DNA from: Chiua virens | Taxonomy: Eukaryota; Basidiomycota; Agaricomycetes; Boletales; Boletaceae | Length of the DNA stretch: 64,000 nt | Assembly: GCA_019787685.1 (NCBI GenBank) | Contig: JAHNUO010000004.1 | Coordinates: 2,571,602-2,635,601 of the forward strand | Direction of reading: 5' to 3' | Shown: in pieces, positions 57,721 through 64,000 of the stretch | Layout of the letters: each line of letters begins with the position of its first letter | Position numbering within the stretch: position 1 is the first letter of the stretch | The notes under the pieces: model-generated | Seen by the model: only the letters and a program-made list of their open reading frames with translations | What the model was told of the DNA's origin: nothing | The model's database searches: none | Made by a program: the position numbers and the translations under genes

Positions 57721-60700
57721 ACATAGAAAAATCTCCCAAGTTCCGAGTCACGTACCTTGCGGTCCTTGCCATTGCAGCTGATTTGAGAGCGGCAGGCTCA
57801 TGCTTGAAAGTACTCTTCCGATCCTCGATAAATTGTTGGTAGATGTAGGGAACAAATGAAGTAAGAAAACATACCATTGTCAGTCCATCGTCCTCCATCA
57901 TGCATCATGATTCGGAAGACGTTGAGTGTGCGACTCCGGAGCACGTCAGGGTGCTTACCTAATGTATTCCGATCAGGCAATCATTCAAGAAAGACGGTCG
58001 CAGCAGCTGTGGTGAGGACACTGGCGACAGCGGGGTTCAGAGTGGGCAAGAAAAATAGGAAAAACATACTTACGGGTCCATTTACGGATTGAACTCACGG
58101 GAACGAAAAGAAGGCATTTTTTGCGAGGTGCTGTTGCGGTGAGATGGGGAGGAAAGGTGTAAAGTGAAATAAGTGCAGAGTCCCGAAAAAATCACAAGCT
58201 GTGCACGTAAAAATTGTAAAAATTGTAAAAATTGCCGCCGTTGCTCATTTATCATGGTTCAACTCTGCTCGAGCGTCGCCTGGATGTGTTCCTCACAGCC
58301 TTTCTGACCAGGACACCACCCTAGGACACTCCCGGCAGAGCGTTTCACACGCAACCTCAGCTGGATGGCTTGATGCAAGTCTTGACCTGGGGCAACTCAG
58401 GTGAGTCGGTTCTTGAGTACTCACAGTTTTCTGGACAATACTCATTCGTGTTGAAATGATTTACCTCCCAGCGGCCGCACAGATCTGTTCCTGTAAAATG
58501 AGTGTGTGAGGCACCCGGACCATAGACATAGCGACCAAATCGTGCGCACGCGTTCTCCCTCGATCCTCGGCCTCACCCGACCGGGCGCGTTCAAGCTGAC
58601 GGATCTAGCCTACTAGTAGCCCTCAAGACGTGCTCAACGCGCTCAGTTTGACACTCAAGCCTGAGCCTGAAAACAACACGATCTCGTCGCGTTGGCCACC
58701 GGGCCCCGAGCCTCCCAGATGCGTTTCACGCACTCAGCACGAACGGTGAGCTTCACCGGCACGTACTCGCTGGCTCCACGCAGGCATCCGAGTCAGTTAT
58801 TCCAATCATCACATCTTGACATGGGATTGGGTGTCACGCATATGGTATGTGAGCCAATTGTATACACCGTGTCCCCTCATTCTTTTTGGCAGTTCGGCTG
58901 AAGGAAAGACTCCCCCGTGTTGACGGATCGAGGTCTTTGAGAGACTTCGAGAGCACACCCATCCGGACGTCTTCAAGCCCAACCACTAGGTCATCTACCG
59001 TGATGGCGGCCATGCGATCGCGTCGATCATCCCACCCCACCCCCCTCAACGTGCTCGGTACGGCGGCGAGCTTTCACTGGTGCGTCTTCACTCACGCGCC
59101 ATTATTGATTCCCCATTCCGTTCACTTAGCCTACTACTAGTACGACTACGCGAATCGACACCAGCCGGACGATTCGTCCTCAAGCTCACGGCGACGTCTC
59201 CGACCACGACGACCTTCGCCAACCCCCTTCCTCCCCTTCCCAGGACGCGCGCGACGCGCTCGGCTGCTGTTCCGGGACGCTGAGTCGGCACAGCCACGAT
59301 GCGAGACGCGACGCGGGTTCGCCGAGAGGGAATCCTTTTACGTGTTTACGAGCTGTGCTCGTGCACCGCATGTAAAATTCTCCGATTAAACATACTTACA
59401 GACATGCAGAGTTGTATAGCTACATACTAATCCAACTAGGACTTCGACCAAATGGTGTATCGAGCGGTCTCTCGCGACGTCAAACTGGCTGCGATCCGCC
59501 TCTATGAGCACGATCTCCTTCCCCTCCCTGATACTCTCAGCGTATGCGGCTTCTCGAAGCGTACCTTTTAGAGCGCTATCTGGAACCTTTAACGACAATC
59601 AGCCAGAGGAGAGGATTCTCAGGAAGGACGCTTCACCTACTTGAGTAAGTCGGTAAGGTCTGCTTTGATAGCTTGATAGTTGATGACACCACTCCTCACC
59701 TCTGTCAGTTCATTCCTGCGTCACGAGAAGAAACGAACGTAACAAGCTTCAAGACAAATAAGCCCCGAGTAAACCTGGGGAAATTACGTTACGTGAACTC
59801 GGAATCAAGGTCACATCGATCGGACTCAGCGTGGATTTTTCATCGTGTGGTGGAACGGCGGCGGCAAGCCTCTGGACAGGGTAAGGTGGCACTCAAGAGG
59901 CTTCACTACGTGAATTTGTCTGACGATGGTGGCGGACAGCACGCGCGCTGCGATGTACAGAGGTAGCAACACCCGCATTTCGCGCACGAGCCCTGCCGTT
60001 TGTGGTCGAATGTCCCAGATTCCTCAAGTCATCCTTCTCACCGGTGATGTTGGGAACTGACAAACGGCCGAGGGTGAAGGCACACCGACCGTGTCGAGCC
60101 CAACAGTCCGCCAATACATCTATTCTGACGTATGTGCAATTCGGTCAAGTGGGGACGGGACTCAGGCTGACCCTACGTTAGTACCTTCTCACTGCTACGC
60201 TCCTGGCCGATGTGAAGGCAGGGGAGCTCTATCAAGGACATCTCGACGTAACCAAACACAATTAGCACGAGGTTCGATCGGTCGACCAGATTGTGGCGTC
60301 TGGGATGACATTACTCGCCAGGAAACTGCACCAGCCCCAGCTCTCACGAAGCCTGTCCTTTTAGTCGGCATGGACCGTACAGTTCACGCGGATGCCGTTG
60401 TCAAGGTATTTGATGAGAGTGCGTGGAAGGTTCCGCCCGACAGTTGTCAAACAAGAGGGTACGTGTTTCCTCACCACGGACTTGTCGCATCTCAAGTCTC
60501 CGAAAGCTCGGTTGAGAAGCAGCCACGGACGGGTTGTCGGAATCGTCCAGATTGATGCGCCTGGGTTCGTATTCTACTGCTGCTTGGAATTCCCTCGTGT
60601 CCGATCATAATTGTTCTCTCTCTAGTGCCGTCTTGATACCGTACCCCTTCCATCGGCAGCTTCAACTCGCTTTCTACAACGTCTGACCTTGCTTCCTCTG

Positions 60701-61003
60701 CTTTTTCGATTTCCCCCTCGTATCCGACTTCGAATTTGCGAAGCTCGTGCACTTCCCTGGCTAATGATCCTCGTGACCATCGGCGGTATCCGGACTCCGG
60801 AGGGCCACTCGATTTGTGAATTTGGAAAGAGGAAAAAGAGAACCGAAGCAAACCTGTAGTTGCTAGAGAAGAACGCAGTATGGCTGAAAGTGTGGCTGCA
60901 TAGGCATGTCTGTTCAGAACTGAGGAATATGTCGATTGAAGTGGTTCAAGACAGCCTAAGGTCTCTATAACAATGGACACAATTACATGTATACTGCAGG
61001 CTT
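57721..61003. other. About 3.3 kb without a confident gene
   Basis: Short open frames on both strands, none with a recognised domain. The stretch around 57800-57980 may still carry N-terminal HSP70 debris. A tandem GTAAAAATT triplet lies at 58206-58233. GC-rich, stop-poor DNA at 58500-59300 and 59900-60560 gives chance frames (for example 60091-60555). I see no RNA gene. Confidence 0.4.
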
Positions 61004-61718
61004 TCAATGAATCAAAACTTGGACTTCAGCAACTGACCTGGATAGTTTGTGCTGGTAAGGGAGGAACTTGAACGAAACTGTAGCTATCACCAGGATCTGG
61101 CACTCACAACAGCTGCCAGCATTTGCTCTCGCTCCGTCACCTTGTAGTTTTTTATGGATCTCACCAATCTGGTGCTCCACATGATTCAGATAGCCTTGAC
61201 TTTTGTCCAATTCATCCCTCAAAATGCCCTGTATGGACTCCAACTCCTGCATACGAAGCTGTTGGTAATGGATTTTGGCCATGTATACATCCCAACTTAG
61301 TCAAGAGAGATGAAGCATTTCCGTATGCAGATAATCCTTCACTTCTCAGTCTGGATCAGTATTAAACTAGGAAAATAACCTGAGTATGTGTGCTCACAAC
61401 AAGAGGTGCATTGGTTGAAGCACTTACAGATGTCCTTAACACCTTTTGCTTCTTGGAATTGCGGGAGTCATTCTCACCAGATGCAGTGGTGTCTGACCCC
61501 CGGGTTCTTTTGGAGGCAATGGATGACTTCAGACTTGAAGCATGTGGGTTATTAGAAGGGGTATATGCCAGTGGCAAGGGTGGTGAAGGGGTGGACAGTG
61601 ATGGCGAGGAAGTATTTAGTGAGGGAGCGTATAGTGAGATAAAAGGTCTGTCCTGAGAACCATGGAGCAGAGATGATGCTAGTGGATAAGTAATAGAAAG
61701 ATGGGAGGACTCAGACAT
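61004..61718 (-). CDS. Small hypothetical protein with coiled-coil exon
   Basis: Two minus-strand frames may form one gene. The first (61718-61362) is Ser/Thr/Pro-rich with a basic nuclear-signal-like SRNSKKQKVLR. The second (61282-61004) starts KIHYQQLRMQELESIQGIL and continues DELDKSQGYLNHVEHQIGEI, an amphipathic coiled coil. Borders between them are not certain. The pairing of a disordered basic part with a coiled coil recalls small agaricomycete nuclear proteins or a transposon-encoded accessory protein, but I cannot identify it. Confidence 0.35.
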
Positions 61719-61971
61719 GACACAAGCTGAAGAAAGTAGTATATTGTTGAAGAGGGGGTTGGGATTTTGGGTTCACTCGGGGTTGCTAACGCCCTGACAT
61801 AAGTAAGTATCCTAACTTAAAACACAGCATTATCTGTTCATTGAAACTTCTCTGAATTTAGATATGCAGCTTTATGAGGCCATAATTTCAGCATTACGGC
61901 TTCAGAGCTAATAATCTTCCCCTCCATACCTGTACCACTTGATAGTGAAACAACCTACACTTTGAACAAAT

Positions 61972-62425
61972 TCGTTACGATCTCAACATTTACCCCTCAT
62001 ATGGATTATTCTTTCAATTCTTTCTAAACGTTCATGCCTCATGTCAAGGCTGTCCACAGGATCATATCCTATTGGTCGCCACATATACACAGCATTCTCT
62101 CATGCTGTCACCATCCATGACTCGATTCCTACACGTGTATTCACATGTTACTCATCATGACTCATAACCCGCCAGATGCCTGTGCAAGGCTATGCTCTTA
62201 TCTATGACTCACCTTTGTTATCGTCCAATAGTATCTCTCTGTAGTTGACACTCAGATTAGAACTCTGACATCCATGTAGTATATAAACCCCATGAATTGA
62301 AGCCAGAGGACTCTAACAAAGTTCTCTTGGAGTTTTCGCCTCTTTGATTGAACATTCACATCCTCTCTCAGTCACTCGACAACTACTAGTTCAATCTCTG
62401 TTCTAGGTTGTTTCAAAATTAATGT
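61972..62425 (+). repeat. LTR family A, subtelomeric copy
   Basis: Begins TCGTTACGATCTCAACATTT and follows the copy at 10509-11123 through CAGGATCATATC, CCGCCAGATGCCTGTGCAAG, ATGTAGTATATAAACCCCAT and ACAAAGTTCTCTTGGAGTTT to TCTAGGTTGTTTC. Mismatches and small gaps show that it is older than a fresh insertion. The right end is approximate; no target duplication found. Confidence 0.8.
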
Positions 62426-62853
62426 CAAGTCCTTGGGTTTATGCCCAGACTTGAGCAACTTGGTAAGTGAAATCTGGGGTACCTATGGTTGTACTTGCAC
62501 TTATACCCCATTCAAATAGGCATACCCCTTGACAGTACTTTTTTTTGAGATTCCCATGTCTCAAACAGACCTATTATTGTCTACAATCAAAACCTATCTT
62601 CCACATCAGCAAAACAACCCTTGGTCTGTCCAGTCTGGACAGAGCTGGACAAAAAGTAGACAAAATAATCTGCCTATAAACTTGTTCTCAGATTTTGACA
62701 GAGCAATCTTTACATCAAATGAAGCCATCTGACACAGGTTTCATGACCCTAGACACGACTTTGCTTGTGTGGTAAGCCCAGACTTTCAACAATAATAAGG
62801 TGCTTCCACTGATGCTACACACTAATACACATGAACATCTTGTAGCAATGACT

Positions 62854-63768
62854 TGTTACGATTCATCTTTTCTTTTCCTTTTCCTTTGATTTCTCTATGC
62901 TCCATACTACAGATACCAACCTACATTCAATCTGCAGGGCTTAACCCTTTGCCCTGTTTCCTTTTCTTTCTTTTGATCCAATTATGTGACTTCAGTCTAA
63001 CCTGTTGATCTGTCTTTGCTTCCTTCCTTCCGCTTCCTTTGATCCACTAGGGATCGCCTTCATTTCTGCCCATCACTTCGATGGCTTCCACATTTACTAT
63101 TTTGCTTTCATTCCACCTTCATTCTGTCCATCGCATATGTGCCATAGTACAACTCCTTTTGGCCCCTTGACTCGTTTCTGCTCTTCTTGGCCAACCCTTT
63201 GCCCCACCTTACTATACATATAGTAACTCCAAAAACTGTTGCAATAACTAAATGCAACACATGACCCAAGGGCCATTTTGTAGCCAAGCGTGAGTACTAT
63301 CTTTCATCCCACTAGACCTAAGCGAAACTCTTACCCCTGTTTGCAGTGTGCTTCGTGCACTGTGTTGCATTTAGTTATTGCAATGGTTTTTGGAGTCACT
63401 GTATATAAACCCACAGCGATACTCTATACTCCTTAGTCTTGATCTCCACAATCTAGCTGAGTATCTCTGCTCCTCCTTGGGCTTCACCTGAGCCATTCCT
63501 TCATCGCTGTGATCAATGTCCAGCTCCTCAGTCCACCCCGATCACAAGGGGCAGTCTTTGGTCCTTTGGGGTATAGATTCCCAACAGATGCTCTCAGCAA
63601 CACCTAAGTTCTATCTTCATCTCACTGGTAGCAATCCGCTGACCAGTACCTCTCTTTGAACTCTTTAGCGCACCACATATCAAGTGATGGTTGTTTGAGT
63701 TATTGCAGCCACTTGATACTTAATGGTTTTGTGGCTATGCTAGGCCCCTACCCAGGACTATCATAACA
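62854..63768 (+). repeat. LTR family B, subtelomeric copy split by a MITE
   Basis: Starts TGTTACGATTCATC and ends ATCATAACA. The second half matches the solo LTR at 11324-11917 closely (ATCTAGCTGAGTATC, TGGTAGCAATCCGCTGACCAG, GTTTGAGTTATTGCAGCCAC, GGCTATGCTAGG). It is interrupted by the 181 bp MITE at 63221-63401, which explains most of its greater length. No 5 bp duplication flanks it. Confidence 0.85.
63221..63401. mobile_element. MITE, 181 bp, Tc1/mariner-like ends
   Basis: Terminal inverted repeats of about 40 bp, with outer sequence (T/C)AGT(A/G)ACTCCAAAAA and inner end AACTAAATGCAACAC, differ at only a few bases. TA stands on both sides (63219-63220 and 63402-63403), the target choice of Tc1/mariner transposases, and CAGTG ends also fit that superfamily. 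No coding capacity. It sits inside the TATA region of the family B LTR, so it came later than that LTR. Confidence 0.85.
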
Positions 63769-63800
63769 TAAGATCAAGACTTGCTTCCTCAAGCCTGCCA

Positions 63801-64000
63801 GGTTTAGGTTAGGTTAGGTTAGGTTAGGTTAGGTTTAGGTTAGGTTAGGTTAGGTTAGGTTAGGTTAGGTTAGGTTAGGTTAGGTTAGGTTAGGTTAGGT
63901 TAGGGTTAGGTTAGGTTAGGGTTAGGTTAGGTTAGGTTAGGTTAGGTTAGGTTAGGTTAGGTTAGGTTAGGTTAGGTTAGGTTAGGTTAGGTTAGGTTAG
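63801..64000 (+). repeat. Telomeric array, mainly TTAGG
   Basis: About 40 units, nearly all the pentamer TTAGG, with rare TTTAGG (63803, about 63833) and TTAGGG (about 63901 and 63918) variants. The G-rich strand runs 5' to 3' to the window edge, the orientation of a right chromosome end. Family B LTR sequence lies 32 bp proximal. Most basidiomycetes use TTAGGG, so the pentamer is unusual. Confidence 0.9.

Noticed and set aside
58201..58240. GTAAAAATT triplet as a CRISPR-like or centromeric repeat
   Set aside because: Only three short AT-rich units; simple slippage explains it. No CRISPR array is present in the window.

Overview
The window looks like the end of a chromosome from a mushroom-forming basidiomycete (Agaricomycetes). 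The reasons are short 44-70 bp spliceosomal introns, agaricomycete families (FunK1 kinase, Plavaka/KDZ-type transposase, DUF6532, DUF6698, Crinkler-kinase, TPR-HET) and a 198 bp array of mainly TTAGG repeats running off the right edge with the G-rich strand 3', as expected of a telomere. No genus is claimed.

Layout. 0-4.2 kb: 3' end of a Plavaka-type transposase and a decayed FunK1 kinase. 4.8-7.6 kb: a multi-exon DUF6532-type gene. 7.9-12 kb: fragments of a Ty3/gypsy chromovirus in opposite orientations, and a solo LTR of a second family with a perfect target duplication. 13.2-22.2 kb: a very large inverted repeat, two 3310 bp arms around a 1.6 kb spacer, each carrying a broken SCY1-like pseudokinase gene; a DUF6698 gene crosses the left edge and a COQ6 gene is cut at the right edge. 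23.4-24.9 kb: TPR-HET gene. 25.8-33.6 kb: a divergent pair, a SNF2 helicase (-) and an uncharacterised 906-residue protein (+). 34.8-42.4 kb: CBP3 (-), a Crinkler protein with three ubiquitin-like header domains, a nuclease-like domain and a kinase domain (+), CDC73 (-) and an HNH protein (+). 42.9-44.1 kb: a polytopic membrane protein (-). 46.1-46.7 kb: a foldback element. 47.1-55.7 kb: a wrecked hybrid PKS-NRPS whose halves lie on opposite strands and collide near 52.48 kb. 55.9-57.7 kb: fragments of an unidentified conserved gene and of HSP70. 58-61 kb: no confident genes. 62-64 kb: LTRs, a MITE and telomere repeats.

How it fits together. This is not an operon-like region. It reads as subtelomeric DNA in which copies of housekeeping genes (SCY1, COQ6, CBP3, CDC73, HSP70) and a biosynthetic megasynthase are decaying by stops, frameshifts and rearrangement, while a few accessory genes (the Crinkler-kinase, the 906-residue protein, SNF2) keep long open frames. 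Most premature stops are TGA where the family suggests CGA, as expected from C-to-T change at CpG. Exon structures were deduced by eye from splice motifs and frame; family names come from recognition of motifs, not from searches.
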